From Aquabacterium sp. (GTDB taxonomy: Bacteria > Pseudomonadota > Gammaproteobacteria > Burkholderiales > Burkholderiaceae_C): a stretch of 64,000 nt of DNA. Positions 46,755-56,416 of the stretch are shown here, one piece after another. The stretch is taken from assembly GCA_023150345.1 (NCBI GenBank), contig JAKLLB010000008.1, positions 1 to 64,000 on the forward strand. The letters are read 5' to 3'. Every line of letters starts with the position of its first letter. The stretch's first letter is position 1. A model generated the notes under the pieces. The model had not been told where the DNA came from. It ran no database searches and saw nothing but the letters and a program-made list of their open reading frames with translations. A program made the translations under genes and the position numbers.

Positions 46755-48407
46755 ATGGCGCCGCAGATGCGCACAATGCCGGTCATGCCCGTCATCCACT
46801 GCCGCCGCGGGGCCCGTGCCACCGAAGTCCGCCCGAACCTGAGATGGCTCGGTGCGGTGGTTGCCGTGGTGCTGGTGCTGCTCGGCGGCTGCGCGAGCCG
46901 GATGCCGGTGATCGACCGGGCGGCGATCGCCAGCGAGGCCATCCCCGCGCGGCCCGACACCGAGCTGGCACGCATCGTCGCCGCCTCGACGCCCGAGGGC
47001 GCGCACTCGGGCTTTCGGCTGATGCCCCTGGGGTCGTTCTCGCTGGACACCCGCATTCAGTTGGTTCGCAGGGCACAGGTGTCGCTGGACGTCCAGTACT
47101 ACCACCTCGAGGGTGACGAAACCGGCCGCTGGCTGTTGCGCGCACTTCGCGAAGCGGCCGATCGGGGCGTGCGGGTGCGGCTGCTGATCGACGATTTCTA
47201 CACGAGCGGCCACGACGACCTGTTTCTGGCCTTCGCCGCGATCCCCAACGTGCAGGTGCGGGTGTTCAATCCGTTCTGCTGTGCCCGTGGTTCCGGGCAG
47301 ACCGTCCGGTTCCTGGCCTGCATCGGCGACTGGGGCCGGGTGAATCACCGCATGCACAACAAGCTCTTCATTGCCGACGGCGTCGCCGCGGTGTTTGGCG
47401 GGCGCAACATCGCCAACGAGTACTTCCTGCGGGGCGAGAGCGACAATTTCATCGACCTCGATGCCCTCGTGGTGGGCAAGCTTGTCGAGCCGATGGCGGC
47501 GCTGTTCGACCGCTACTGGAACTCCGACCCGGTCTACCCGTACGAGGCCGTGGGCCACACCCAGCTGGATCCGCCGGCGCTGCGCGCCTATTTCGATCGC
47601 GTCACCGGCCCCGATCAAACGGCGCCGCCGCCGCTGCTGCCGCCCAATGACATCCTGGGCTACGGCCCGATCCGCGACGAGTTGGAGGACGGAAAGTTGG
47701 GCTTGGTCTGGGGAGCGGGCCATGTATTTGCCGATCACCCCGACAAGCCCTTCAATGGATCCGTTGGTGGCGAACTGCTCGAGACCAGCGTCACCTACAA
47801 CGTGATGGATGCCGTGCGCAAGGCCCAACGCGAAGTAACGGCCTCGTCGCCCTACTTCGTGCCCGGCGCCCGCGGAATGGAAACGATCCGCCTGCTGCGC
47901 GAGCGCGGCGTGAGGTTCAGTGTCCTCACCAATTCACTGGGCGCCACCGACGAACCACTGGTGCACCTGGGCTACAGCCGCTACCGGGTCGACATGCTGC
48001 GCCTGGGTGCCGAGCTGTACGAGTTGTCCAACCAGCGCGTGAAGAGAAACAACCGGCTGTTCCACTTTGGATCGAGCCTCGGACGACTGCATGCCAAGCT
48101 GGTGATCATCGACCGTCGGCAATCGTTCATCGGTTCGATGAACCTCGACCCGCGTTCGGCCACGATCAACACCGAGATCGGTGCGGTGATCGACAGCCCG
48201 CAACTGGCACGCGAACTGCAACGCGTGATCGACCTCGACCGCCTGCAGAGCGCCTACCGCGTTCGCCTGCGCCCCGACGGCGCGCTCGAATGGCTCGGCA
48301 TGGACGAGGATGGCGACATGATCCTGGAGCGCGAGCCCGAGGCCTCGCTGTGGCTCAAGCTACGCAATTGGCTGCTGAGCCCGCTCGTGCCCGAGGAACT
48401 GCTGTGA
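46755..48407 (+). CDS. Phospholipase D-family lipoprotein (cardiolipin synthase-like)
   Basis: A protein of up to 550 residues with two HKD motifs: HNKLFIADGVAAVFGGRN (His at about 201) and HAKLVIIDRRQSFIGSMN near residue 443, so both halves of the active site are present. The N-terminus has a lipobox LGGCAS (Cys46), predicting a lipid-anchored periplasmic enzyme. Related proteins transfer phosphatidyl groups or act as ClsC-type cardiolipin synthases. Several in-frame ATG codons (46755, 46767, 46776, 46785) leave the start uncertain; a later one would shorten the pre-lipobox leader. It diverges from the fatty acyl-CoA reductase gene. Confidence 0.87.
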   Translation: MAPQMRTMPVMPVIHCRRGARATEVRPNLRWLGAVVAVVLVLLGGCASRMPVIDRAAIASEAIPARPDTELARIVAASTPEGAHSGFRLMPLGSFSLDTRIQLVRRAQVSLDVQYYHLEGDETGRWLLRALREAADRGVRVRLLIDDFYTSGHDDLFLAFAAIPNVQVRVFNPFCCARGSGQTVRFLACIGDWGRVNHRMHNKLFIADGVAAVFGGRNIANEYFLRGESDNFIDLDALVVGKLVEPMAALFDRYWNSDPVYPYEAVGHTQLDPPALRAYFDRVTGPDQTAPPPLLPPNDILGYGPIRDELEDGKLGLVWGAGHVFADHPDKPFNGSVGGELLETSVTYNVMDAVRKAQREVTASSPYFVPGARGMETIRLLRERGVRFSVLTNSLGATDEPLVHLGYSRYRVDMLRLGAELYELSNQRVKRNNRLFHFGSSLGRLHAKLVIIDRRQSFIGSMNLDPRSATINTEIGAVIDSPQLARELQRVIDLDRLQSAYRVRLRPDGALEWLGMDEDGDMILEREPEASLWLKLRNWLLSPLVPEELL

Positions 48408-48554
48408 GGGCCACGCGGCCGGCGCCCCGGCTCATGGGGAAATTAGGCTGTGCCCTCGAACACACCTGTCTACACTGCGCAAAGGGGTAGGCCCGCGTCA
48501 AGCTGCCCCATTGAAGGCCCACCTCTCATACCGACGCCCACACCCGGAGACACC

Positions 48555-49142
48555 ATGGTCAAGAAGCTACAGAAGATGGCGCAGAAGCAAGCCGCCGCGC
48601 CGGCCAGCCTGCTCGACAACCAGCTGGCCCAAACGATCAAGGACTCGGCGCAGCAGATCTGGCTGGCCGGCCTGGGCGCTTTCGCCAAGGCGCAAGGCGA
48701 AGGGACGAAGGTGTTCGAGACGCTCATCAAGGAAGGCACCAGCCTGCATCGCAAGACCCAGGCGGTCGCTGGCGAGCGGCTGGGCGACGTGGCCGGCAAG
48801 ATGACCGCCATGGCCGGCGAGGTCGGCAGCAAGGCCAACGCACAGTGGGACAAGCTCGAAGGCATCTTTGAGGAACGCACCGCCCGTGCCCTGAGCAAGT
48901 TGGGCGTGCCCACCGCCAAGGATGTCGCCGCGCTCAGCGAGCGCGTCGATGCGCTGGCTGCAGCGGTGGCGCGTCTGGGCGGCCCGTCGGCGCCATCGTC
49001 CGCAGTTCCGACCAAGAGCGCGCGCAAGCCCGCCGCGCGTCGCAAGACGGCGACGCCTGCACCTGCACCCGCGGACGCGGCTGCGACCGAGACCCCCCGC
49101 AAGCGGGTCTCGCGCAAGACGTCGGCGGCGGGCAAGGCCTGA
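48555..49142 (+). CDS. Phasin / PHA granule-associated protein (PhaF/PhaI type)
   Basis: A 195-residue protein. The N-terminal half (residues 20-130) is the amphipathic phasin helix: DSAQQIWLAGLGAFAKAQGEG, TKVFETLIKEG, then LSERVDALAAAVARLGG. The C-terminal 55 residues are Ala/Lys/Pro-rich (KSARKPAARRK, KRVSRKTSA), like the histone-like tail of PhaF that binds DNA and helps partition granules. The ATG at 48555 follows GGAGAC. It is 5 nt before a patatin-like gene, suggesting a role in building and remodelling PHA granules. Confidence 0.88.
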   Translation: MVKKLQKMAQKQAAAPASLLDNQLAQTIKDSAQQIWLAGLGAFAKAQGEGTKVFETLIKEGTSLHRKTQAVAGERLGDVAGKMTAMAGEVGSKANAQWDKLEGIFEERTARALSKLGVPTAKDVAALSERVDALAAAVARLGGPSAPSSAVPTKSARKPAARRKTATPAPAPADAAATETPRKRVSRKTSAAGKA

Positions 49143-49147
49143 TCCCG

Positions 49148-50392
49148 ATGGCTGCGCCGACACGTGCCCCGGCTGCTGCGCCTCGCGTCGGCCTGGCGCT
49201 GGCCGGCGGTGGCCCGCTGGGCGCGACCTGGGAGCTCGGAGCGATCTGCGCACTCGAAGAAGCCCTGCCCGGGCTCGACTTCACCGACCTGTCGGGCTAT
49301 GTCGGCGTATCCGCGGGCAGCTTCATCGCTGCCGCCCTGGCCAACGGCATGCGCCCGCGCCAGCTGTGCGCCTCCTTCATCGAGAACGATGAATCGGCCG
49401 GCGCGGACGTTGTCAGCCCGACCCTGTTCGTACGCCCGGCCATCGCCGAGCTGCTCGGCCGGCTGGCGTCACTTCCCGTGCTGGCCACGCAAGCCGGCAT
49501 TCAGCTGCTGCTCGGCCGTCGTTCGCTCATTGCATCGGTCGAACGGCTCGGGCGCGCCCTTCCCACCGGCTTGTTCAGCCACGGCCCGCTCGAGGCGCGC
49601 CTGCAAGAGGTGTTCTCCGCCCCTGGGCGCAGCAACGACTTCAGGCGTCTGAAGCATCGTCTGGTGCTGGTGGCCACCGACCTCGACAGCGGCGAGGCCG
49701 CGCCTTTCGGCAAGCCGGGCTGGGACCATGTACCCATCTCACGTGCCGTCGCCGCAAGCGCGGCCCTGCCGGGGCTCTTTCCGCCAGTGGCCATCGGTGG
49801 CCGCTGGTACGTCGACGGTGCCCTCAAGAAGACGCTGCATGCGCGGGTGCTGCTCGACCAGGGCGTGGACCTGCTGCTGTGCCTGAATCCGCTGGTGCCG
49901 TTCGATGCCACGCACTCGCGTCGGCACCGCATTCTCGAAGGCGGCACACGCATCCCGCACATCGTGCAAGGCGGACTGCCATTGGTGCTGAGCCAGACCT
50001 TCCGAACGCTGATCCACTCCCGGCTCGAGCTCGGCCTCAAGGGCTACGAGAGCACCCATCCGCAGACCGACATCGTGTTGTTCGAGCCCGACCAGCGCGA
50101 TCCCGAGATGTTCCTGGCCAACATCCTGAGCTACTCGCAACGCCGGCATCTGGCCGAGCATGCCTACCAGGCCATGCGAGAAGACCTGCGCTCGCGGCGC
50201 AATTCGCTGGGTGCCCTGCTGGCGCGTCATGGCCTGGCACTGGACGACGCCGTGCTGGACGACCCCAAGCGCCACCTCGTCAGGCGCAAGCCTGCCCACC
50301 GCGGTCAGCTCGCCCATCCGCTCAAGCGACTGGACGAGGTGCTCGACGACCTCGAACTTGCACTGGCCGAGATGCCGGTGCCTCAAGCCTGA
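49148..50392 (+). CDS. Patatin-like lipase/esterase beside the phasin gene
   Basis: A 414-residue patatin with a full dyad: oxyanion motif LALAGGGPLGATWELG, nucleophile Ser55 in GVSAG, and Asp223 in DGA (WYVDGALKK). No signal peptide is seen, so it is likely cytoplasmic or granule-bound. Adjacency to the phasin (5-nt gap) makes an intracellular polyhydroxyalkanoate or lipid-body hydrolase plausible, but phospholipase activity is equally possible. The C-terminal about 80 residues are basic and helical. Confidence 0.85.
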   Translation: MAAPTRAPAAAPRVGLALAGGGPLGATWELGAICALEEALPGLDFTDLSGYVGVSAGSFIAAALANGMRPRQLCASFIENDESAGADVVSPTLFVRPAIAELLGRLASLPVLATQAGIQLLLGRRSLIASVERLGRALPTGLFSHGPLEARLQEVFSAPGRSNDFRRLKHRLVLVATDLDSGEAAPFGKPGWDHVPISRAVAASAALPGLFPPVAIGGRWYVDGALKKTLHARVLLDQGVDLLLCLNPLVPFDATHSRRHRILEGGTRIPHIVQGGLPLVLSQTFRTLIHSRLELGLKGYESTHPQTDIVLFEPDQRDPEMFLANILSYSQRRHLAEHAYQAMREDLRSRRNSLGALLARHGLALDDAVLDDPKRHLVRRKPAHRGQLAHPLKRLDEVLDDLELALAEMPVPQA

Positions 50393-50492
50393 GTCCCGCC
50401 TGGCCCGCAGTCGCCCGCGGATCGTGCAACCAGTCGGTGACGGGCACGCCGGGACGTTTCGCGTCCCTGCGCGCACGCCGCCGGCGGCCGGA

Positions 50493-51992
50493 TCACAGGT
50501 AGCGCGCTTCCAGGTGGGCCCGCAGGTGCGCCGGGTTCAACACCTCGCCGCTCGCGCGGCGGCACAGATCATCGGTGAGGTAGCGGCTACCCTGCGACCA
50601 GATGCGCCGATGCAGCCAGTCGAACACCGGCTGCAAGTCGCCTCGCCCGATGCGCTCATCCAGGTCCGGCACCGAGCGGCGCATCGCCGCAAACCACTGC
50701 GCCGAGTACATCGCGCCCAGCGAATAGCACGGAAAGTAGCCGAATAGCGCAACCGGCCAGTGCACATCCTGCATCGGCCCGTCCTTGTAGTTGCCGCGCG
50801 TATCCACGCCCAGCAGTTCGGCCATCTTCTCGTCCCACAGGGCTGGCACGTCGTCGAGCTCGATCTCGCCCTCGATGAGCGGCCTCTCGATCTCGTAGCG
50901 CAGGATCACATGGGCCGGATAGGTCACTTCGTCGGCATCGACGCGGATCAACCCCGGCTTCACTCGCGTGATCAGTCGATGGAGGTTTCCTGGCTCGAAG
51001 GCTGGCTGCTCGCCGAAGGCCTGCGCCACCAACGGCGACAGCAGTGCCGCAAACCCCGGGTGGCCACCGAGCTGCATCTCGCAGCTCAACGACTGGCTCT
51101 CGTGGATGGCCATCGATCGCGCCTGCGAAACCGGTTGGCCCAGCGTCTCGCGTGGCCGGTTCTGCTCATAGCGGCCGTGGCCAGTCTCGTGGATCGTGCC
51201 CATCAGGCTGACCAGGAACTCATCGTCACGAAAGCGAGTGGTCATGCGCACGTCCTCGGGCACGCCGCCGCAGAACGGATGCGTGCTCACGTCCAGCCGG
51301 CCCGCTTCGAAGTCGAAACCCAGCAGCCTCATCGCCTGCTCGCACAGCGAGCGCTGGGCGCCGACCGGGAAGGGCCCGTGGGGCTGAACCAGCGGCTCGC
51401 GCGACTGCTTGTCGATCGCCCGCTGAATCAGTGACGGCAACCACTGGCGAACGTCACCGAAGATGCGATCGAGCTGGGCGCTGGTCATGCCCGGTTCGAA
51501 GCGGTCCATCATCGCGTCGTAGCGCGACAGTCCCGTCTGGTCCGACAGCAGCGTGGCCTCTTCGCGCGCGCAGGCGAGTACGGCGCCGAGGTTGGCGACG
51601 AAACCCGCCCAGTCATTGGCCGGGCGCTGTGCCCGCCAGGCATGTTCGCAGCGCGAACTGGCCAGTTGCGTGCGCTCGACCAGGGACTCCGGCAGCGCAT
51701 TGCTCTGCCGCCAGACGCGCCGCATCTCGCGCAGGTTCGCGCGCTGGTCGTCGTTCAACGGCTCCTGTTCGGCACGATCAAGGTCGTCGCGCAGCTTCGG
51801 GTCGGTGCTCATGCGATGCATGAGCGTCGCCATCTCGGCCAGTGCGGCTGCCCGCGCATCGTTGCCCGCAGGCGGCATGTACGCGGCCTGGTCCCAGTAG
51901 GCGATCGACTGCAGGTGCTGCAGGCGATGCAAGCGCAGGTAGGTGGCCGCCAGACGGTCGTAGGCCGTGGTGCTCGTGCTTGTACTCGACAT
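50493..51992 (-). CDS. M32-family carboxypeptidase (carboxypeptidase Taq type)
   Basis: A 499-residue zinc metallocarboxypeptidase. The zinc site HETGH (H268, E269, H272) and the downstream ligand in HESQS (E298) are present. The N-terminal SIAYWDQAAYMPP and C-terminal GYFPCYSLGAMYSAQ match the M32 family. It is cytoplasmic and removes C-terminal residues from peptides. Start ATG 51992; the frame is open upstream for 71 codons without similarity. It lies about 80 bp downstream of the YqaA gene on the same strand. Confidence 0.94.
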   Translation of the reverse strand: MSSTSTSTTAYDRLAATYLRLHRLQHLQSIAYWDQAAYMPPAGNDARAAALAEMATLMHRMSTDPKLRDDLDRAEQEPLNDDQRANLREMRRVWRQSNALPESLVERTQLASSRCEHAWRAQRPANDWAGFVANLGAVLACAREEATLLSDQTGLSRYDAMMDRFEPGMTSAQLDRIFGDVRQWLPSLIQRAIDKQSREPLVQPHGPFPVGAQRSLCEQAMRLLGFDFEAGRLDVSTHPFCGGVPEDVRMTTRFRDDEFLVSLMGTIHETGHGRYEQNRPRETLGQPVSQARSMAIHESQSLSCEMQLGGHPGFAALLSPLVAQAFGEQPAFEPGNLHRLITRVKPGLIRVDADEVTYPAHVILRYEIERPLIEGEIELDDVPALWDEKMAELLGVDTRGNYKDGPMQDVHWPVALFGYFPCYSLGAMYSAQWFAAMRRSVPDLDERIGRGDLQPVFDWLHRRIWSQGSRYLTDDLCRRASGEVLNPAHLRAHLEARYL

Positions 51993-52072
51993 GGTGATCC
52001 GATCCAGAACCCAGTGCCGCGCATTCTCGCTGCGGAGCACGCTCAGCGCCAGGCGCAGGGTCGCTCCGCCAT

Positions 52073-52555
52073 TCAGGGCTCGAACGTCCCCGGGAAGGCC
52101 CACAGCAGCAGGGCCGTCATCGTCAGATAGCGCAGGAACTTCCCGATCGCCATGAACCCCACGCACGGCCAGAAGGGCAGCCGCAACCAACCCGCCACCG
52201 CGCACAGCGGATCACCGATGCCCGGCAGCCACGACAGCAGGCAGCCCTTGGGGCCCAGCCGCTCCAGCCAGACGAGGGCGCGAGCTTCGAGGCGACGATG
52301 GGCAATGCGCTCGTAGGCACGCTCGGCGCCATAGCCCATCCACCAGGTGACGGCGCCACCCAGGGTGTTGCCCAGCGTGGCCACCAGCACCGCCGGCCAG
52401 AACAGCTGTGGGTTGAGCTTGACCAGCCCGAACACCGCGGGCTCCGAACCCATGGGCAGCAGGGTCGCCGAAACCAGCGAGACCACAAAGACGGTGGACA
52501 GCCCGAAGCGCGGCAGGGCCAATGCCGTGAGCAGTGCAGTCATCCAGGCTTCCAT
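52073..52555 (-). CDS. YqaA-family membrane protein (DedA/VTT superfamily)
   Basis: A 160-residue inner-membrane protein of the YqaA group. Features are VSLVSATLLPMGSEP near the N-terminus, ATLGNTLGGAVTWWMGYG and the reentrant-loop sequence LSWLPGIGDPLCAVAGWLRL with the helix after it. Members of the superfamily move or scramble lipids, but the YqaA role is not known. Another in-frame ATG exists four codons upstream (52567). Divergent from dusB. Confidence 0.87.
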   Translation of the reverse strand: MEAWMTALLTALALPRFGLSTVFVVSLVSATLLPMGSEPAVFGLVKLNPQLFWPAVLVATLGNTLGGAVTWWMGYGAERAYERIAHRRLEARALVWLERLGPKGCLLSWLPGIGDPLCAVAGWLRLPFWPCVGFMAIGKFLRYLTMTALLLWAFPGTFEP

Positions 52556-52715
52556 GTGCCCGATCATAGGCAGGCATTGCCGGCCTCTGGCCGCGCGCGG
52601 GATCCACGACGGCTCGCCACCGGTATACTGCTGCCTGTTTTTTCAGCAGCACCACCGACACGGCCGACGCGCCCCCGCGATGCACGCGGCGCTCCATTTG
52701 CCCCCATCGACGCCC

Positions 52716-53849
52716 ATGCGCCTCGGCCCCCACGAACTGCCGAACCGACTGTTAGTCGCCCCGATGGCCGGGGTGACCGACCGGCCCTTCCGCCAACTGT
52801 GCCGCCGGCTGGGTGCGGGTTACGCTGTCAGCGAGATGATCACCTCGCTTCCCGGGCTGTGGCACACCGCCAAGACCCGGCGTCGTGCCGACCATTCAGG
52901 CGAGCCGGGACCGGTGGCGGTTCAGATCGCCGGCACCGAGCCGCACCAGATGGCACACGCCGCCCGCCACAACATCGACCACGGCGCGCAGATCATCGAC
53001 ATCAACATGGGCTGCCCGGCGCGCAAGGTGTGCAACCGCTGGGCAGGCTCTGCGCTCATGCGCAACGAGCCGCTGGCGCTGGCCATCATCGACGCCGTCG
53101 TGGCCGCCTGCGCACCCAAGGGCGTGCCGGTGACGCTCAAGATGCGCACCGGCTGGAACGACGCCGAGCGCAACGCGGTGCGCCTGGCGCGCGCTGCCGA
53201 TGCTGCCGGAGTGGCGATGATCACCGTTCACGGCCGCACCCGCGAGCAGGGCTATCGGGGGCACGCCGAGTACGACACCATCGCTGCGGTCAAGGACGCC
53301 GTGCGCGTGCCGGTGGTGGCCAACGGGGACATCGACACTCCCTGGCGAGCGCGTGAGGTGCTGCAGCGAACCGGCGCCGACGCACTGATGATCGGGCGCG
53401 CCGCGCAGGGTCGGCCCTGGATCTTCCGCGAGATCGCTCAGTTCCTCGATACCGGCACCCTGCCGCCACCACCGGCCACGCGCGACGTGGCCCGTTGGTT
53501 GCTGGAACACCTGGACGATCATCACGCGCTCTATGGCCCCGATGTCGGCGCGCGCAGCGCCCGCAAGCACATCGGCTGGGCCGTCCGCGGACTGCCCGGC
53601 GGCGCGGCACTGCGCACCCGGCTCAACGAGCTGGACGACGCCCAGGCCCAACGGGCCGCGCTGTCCGCCTACTTCGAGCACCTGGCCGACATACACCCGC
53701 TGCTGCCATTGCCACTGGATACGGCCGACGTCGACGATCACGGCGCCATTTCTCGTATCGCCCCGGCGAGCGGCCACGCTGCGCGCGGCGGCAACGCCCT
53801 CGCCGTGCACGCTCGGTCCGGGTCTGAGTACGGAGTTCCCGCCCCATGA
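52716..53849 (+). CDS. dusB: tRNA-dihydrouridine synthase DusB
   Basis: A 377-residue FMN enzyme reducing uridines in the tRNA D-arm. Recognised are LPNRLLVAPMAGVTDRPFR, DINMGCPARKV with the active-site Cys, MRTGWNDAERN, TVHGRTREQGY, VVANGDIDT and MIGRAAQGRPWIF. The start at 52716 matches relatives; an in-frame ATG at 52680 would add 12 residues. The last bases overlap the fis start as ATGA (53846-53849), the conserved dusB-fis coupling. The C-terminal about 40 residues are variable. Confidence 0.94.
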   Translation: MRLGPHELPNRLLVAPMAGVTDRPFRQLCRRLGAGYAVSEMITSLPGLWHTAKTRRRADHSGEPGPVAVQIAGTEPHQMAHAARHNIDHGAQIIDINMGCPARKVCNRWAGSALMRNEPLALAIIDAVVAACAPKGVPVTLKMRTGWNDAERNAVRLARAADAAGVAMITVHGRTREQGYRGHAEYDTIAAVKDAVRVPVVANGDIDTPWRAREVLQRTGADALMIGRAAQGRPWIFREIAQFLDTGTLPPPPATRDVARWLLEHLDDHHALYGPDVGARSARKHIGWAVRGLPGGAALRTRLNELDDAQAQRAALSAYFEHLADIHPLLPLPLDTADVDDHGAISRIAPASGHAARGGNALAVHARSGSEYGVPAP

Positions 53850-54082
53850 GCAAGAAGAAGATCGAAGAGTGCATCCGCGACAGCCTCGAGCAGTACTTCC
53901 GCGACCTGCGCGGCACCGAGCCGCATTCGGTGCACGAAATGATCGTCGGCGCCGTCGAAAGGCCGATGCTCGAGGTTGTGATGCGCCATGCCGATGGGAA
54001 CCAGAGCCGGGCCGCCGACTGGCTGGGCATCAACCGCAACACGCTGCGCCGCAAGCTGCTCGATCACAAGTTGATCAAGTGA
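53846..54082 (+). CDS. fis: Fis-family nucleoid/DNA-binding protein
   Basis: A 78-residue protein with the C-terminal Fis helix-turn-helix [20 protein letters not shown], and the dimerisation helices before it ([20 protein letters not shown]). Fis bends DNA and affects rRNA, recombination and nucleoid structure. It overlaps dusB by 4 nt and is followed after 58 bp by purH. Confidence 0.95.
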   Translation: MSKKKIEECIRDSLEQYFRDLRGTEPHSVHEMIVGAVERPMLEVVMRHADGNQSRAADWLGINRNTLRRKLLDHKLIK

Positions 54083-54140
54083 GCATCGGCAGCTGCCGTC
54101 CATCTCTCACACGCGTTCATCACTTCACCAGGTTGTACCC

Positions 54141-55712
54141 ATGACCACCGCCTTGCTCTCGGTCTCCGACAAGACCGGCATCGTCGAGTTCGCCCGCGCC
54201 CTGCACCAGCGCGGCATCCAGTTGCTCTCCACCGGCGGCACGGCACGCCTGCTGGCCGACCACGGCCTGCCGGTCACCGAGGTGTCCCAGGTCACCGGGT
54301 TCCCAGAAATGCTCGATGGTCGGGTCAAGACACTGCATCCGCGCATCCATGGTGGCCTGCTGGCGCGACGCGACATGCCCGAGCACATGGCCGCGTTGAA
54401 GGCCCACGGCATCGCGCCGATCGACCTGCTGGTGATCAACCTGTACCCCTTCGCCCAGGCCACCGCGCGGCCCGACTGCACGCTCGACGATGCGATCGAG
54501 AACATCGACATCGGTGGGCCGGCCATGCTGCGCGCGGCGGCCAAGAACTGGCCCGATGTCGGCGTGGTGATCGATCCGACCGACTATCCCCAGGTGCTGG
54601 CCGAACTCGACGCCGGCGGTCTGACCCGCACGACGCGCTTCGCCCTGGCGCGCAAAGTGTTCGCCCACACGGCTGCCTACGACGGCATGATCGCCAACTA
54701 CCTCAGCGCGCTGGAGCCTGGCGCCGAGGACAAGCCCGCAGCGGTACCGGTGCGGCAGGAGTATCCGGGCATCTACACGCTGCAGCTCGAGAAGACACAG
54801 GACATGCGCTACGGCGAAAACCCGCACCAGAGCGCTGCCTTCTATCGTGAGCGCCACCCGGCGCCTGGAACGCTGGCGCAGTGGACACAGTTGCAGGGCA
54901 AGGAGCTGTCGTTCAACAACATCGCCGACGCCGATGCCGCCTGGGAGTGTGTCAAGACTTTCGACGCGCCCGCTTGTGTGATCGTCAAGCATGCCAACCC
55001 GTGCGGCGTGGCGATCGGCGGCTCTGCAGCGGAGGCCTACGCGAAAGCCTTCAAGACCGATCCGACAAGTGCGTTTGGCGGCATCATCGCGTTCAACCAG
55101 CCCCTGGACGCGGCCACCGCCGATGCCGTGGCGCGACAGTTCGTCGAAGTGGTGATCGCGCCCGAGATCACTGCCCCAGCGCGTGCCGTCTTCGCCGCCA
55201 AGCAGAACGTTCGGGTGCTGGAGGTACCGCTGTCACGCCAGGGAAATGCGCTCGATTTCAAGCGAGTCGGCGGGGGCATGCTGCTGCAGTCGACCGACGC
55301 GCGCAACGTCGCGGCCAGCGAGCTCAAGGTCGTGACCCGCCTTATACCCACCCACGAGCAGATGCAGGACCTGCTGTTCGCCTGGAAGGTGGCCAAGTAT
55401 GTCAAGAGCAACGCCATTGTCTTTTGCAGCGCAGGCATGACCATGGGCGTCGGCGCTGGCCAGATGAGCCGCGTGGACTCGGCGCGCATCGCCAGCATCA
55501 AGGCCACCAACGCCGGCCTGTCGCTCGAGGGTACCGCAGTGGCCAGCGATGCGTTCTTCCCCTTCCGCGATGGCCTGGACGTCGTCGTCGATGCCGGCGC
55601 CCGTTGCGTCATCCAGCCGGGGGGCTCGATGCGCGATGCCGAGGTGATCGCCGCCGCGGACGAACGAGGCATCGCGATGGTGTTCACCGGCACCCGCCAC
55701 TTCCGGCACTGA
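54141..55712 (+). CDS. purH: Bifunctional AICAR formyltransferase / IMP cyclohydrolase PurH
   Basis: A 523-residue enzyme for the last two steps of IMP synthesis. The N-terminal cyclohydrolase has [26 protein letters not shown] and [15 protein letters not shown]. The C-terminal transformylase has [24 protein letters not shown], the SNAIVFC segment and [15 protein letters not shown]. Full family length, no gaps. It sits in dusB-fis-purH; ruvC normally follows but is displaced here by plsC and a cdsA-like gene. Confidence 0.97.
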   Translation: MTTALLSVSDKTGIVEFARALHQRGIQLLSTGGTARLLADHGLPVTEVSQVTGFPEMLDGRVKTLHPRIHGGLLARRDMPEHMAALKAHGIAPIDLLVINLYPFAQATARPDCTLDDAIENIDIGGPAMLRAAAKNWPDVGVVIDPTDYPQVLAELDAGGLTRTTRFALARKVFAHTAAYDGMIANYLSALEPGAEDKPAAVPVRQEYPGIYTLQLEKTQDMRYGENPHQSAAFYRERHPAPGTLAQWTQLQGKELSFNNIADADAAWECVKTFDAPACVIVKHANPCGVAIGGSAAEAYAKAFKTDPTSAFGGIIAFNQPLDAATADAVARQFVEVVIAPEITAPARAVFAAKQNVRVLEVPLSRQGNALDFKRVGGGMLLQSTDARNVAASELKVVTRLIPTHEQMQDLLFAWKVAKYVKSNAIVFCSAGMTMGVGAGQMSRVDSARIASIKATNAGLSLEGTAVASDAFFPFRDGLDVVVDAGARCVIQPGGSMRDAEVIAAADERGIAMVFTGTRHFRH

Positions 55713-55783
55713 CCGCGTGGGCTCGGCAGTCGGCGCATGACCCCGTTGGCGATGCCAGCGCTGGGCACCGTAAGATCGCGACC

Positions 55784-56404
55784 ATGACGCGCGCCGACGC
55801 CATGGGCCTGCTGCTGTCGGCAGCGGCCCGCCTGATCACCGGCGCCCAGGGACACTGGAAGGGCTGCCCGCCCAAGGCCGAGCAGCGCATCTACTTCGCC
55901 AACCACCAGAGCCACCTGGACTGGGTGCTGATCTGGGCGGCGTTGCCCCAGGATCTGCGGGCCGTCACCCGGCCCATCGCCGCACGGGACTACTGGACCG
56001 CCAGCCCATTGCGGCACTGGCTCACGCGCGAGGTGTTCCACGCCGTGTACGTGAATCGCCAGCGCACCGACGATCAGGACCCTCTCGAGCCGCTGGTGGA
56101 GGCCCTGCACCATGGAGACTCGCTGGTCCTCTTCCCTGAGGGCACGCGCAGCAACAAGGGCTTGCCGCAGCCGTTCAAGAGCGGCCTGTACCACCTGGCC
56201 GAGCAGTTCCCCGAAGTGCCCCTGGTACCAGCCTGGATCGACAACGTCCAGCGCGTCATGCCCAAGGGCGAGGTCGTGCCGGTGCCCATCCTCTGCACGG
56301 TGACGTTCGGAGCGCCGCTGCATCTCCAGCCGGGCGAAGACAAGCGTGTGTTCCTCGATCGGGCGCGTGAGTCCGTGGTGGCGCTGCGGCCGCACCTGAA
56401 CTGA
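55784..56404 (+). CDS. 1-acyl-sn-glycerol-3-phosphate acyltransferase (PlsC family)
   Basis: A 206-residue acyltransferase. Motif I is NHQSHLDW (HX4D), motif III is LFPEGTRS, motif IV is VPLVPAWIDN. It lacks the N-terminal membrane helices of full PlsC, having only a short hydrophobic start (MGLLLSAAARLI). It should acylate lysophosphatidic acid or a similar lysolipid. The stop is 12 bp before the cdsA-like gene, forming an acyltransferase-cytidylyltransferase pair like E. coli ynbB-type loci. Confidence 0.88.
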   Translation: MTRADAMGLLLSAAARLITGAQGHWKGCPPKAEQRIYFANHQSHLDWVLIWAALPQDLRAVTRPIAARDYWTASPLRHWLTREVFHAVYVNRQRTDDQDPLEPLVEALHHGDSLVLFPEGTRSNKGLPQPFKSGLYHLAEQFPEVPLVPAWIDNVQRVMPKGEVVPVPILCTVTFGAPLHLQPGEDKRVFLDRARESVVALRPHLN

Positions 56405-56416
56405 GGCGGGCGTCGA

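Noticed and set aside
52624..52651. Promoter -10 (TATACT) and hairpin before dusB
   Set aside because: No acceptable -35 at the right spacing, and the T-run falls in the hairpin loop rather than after the stem, so neither a promoter nor a terminator is well supported.
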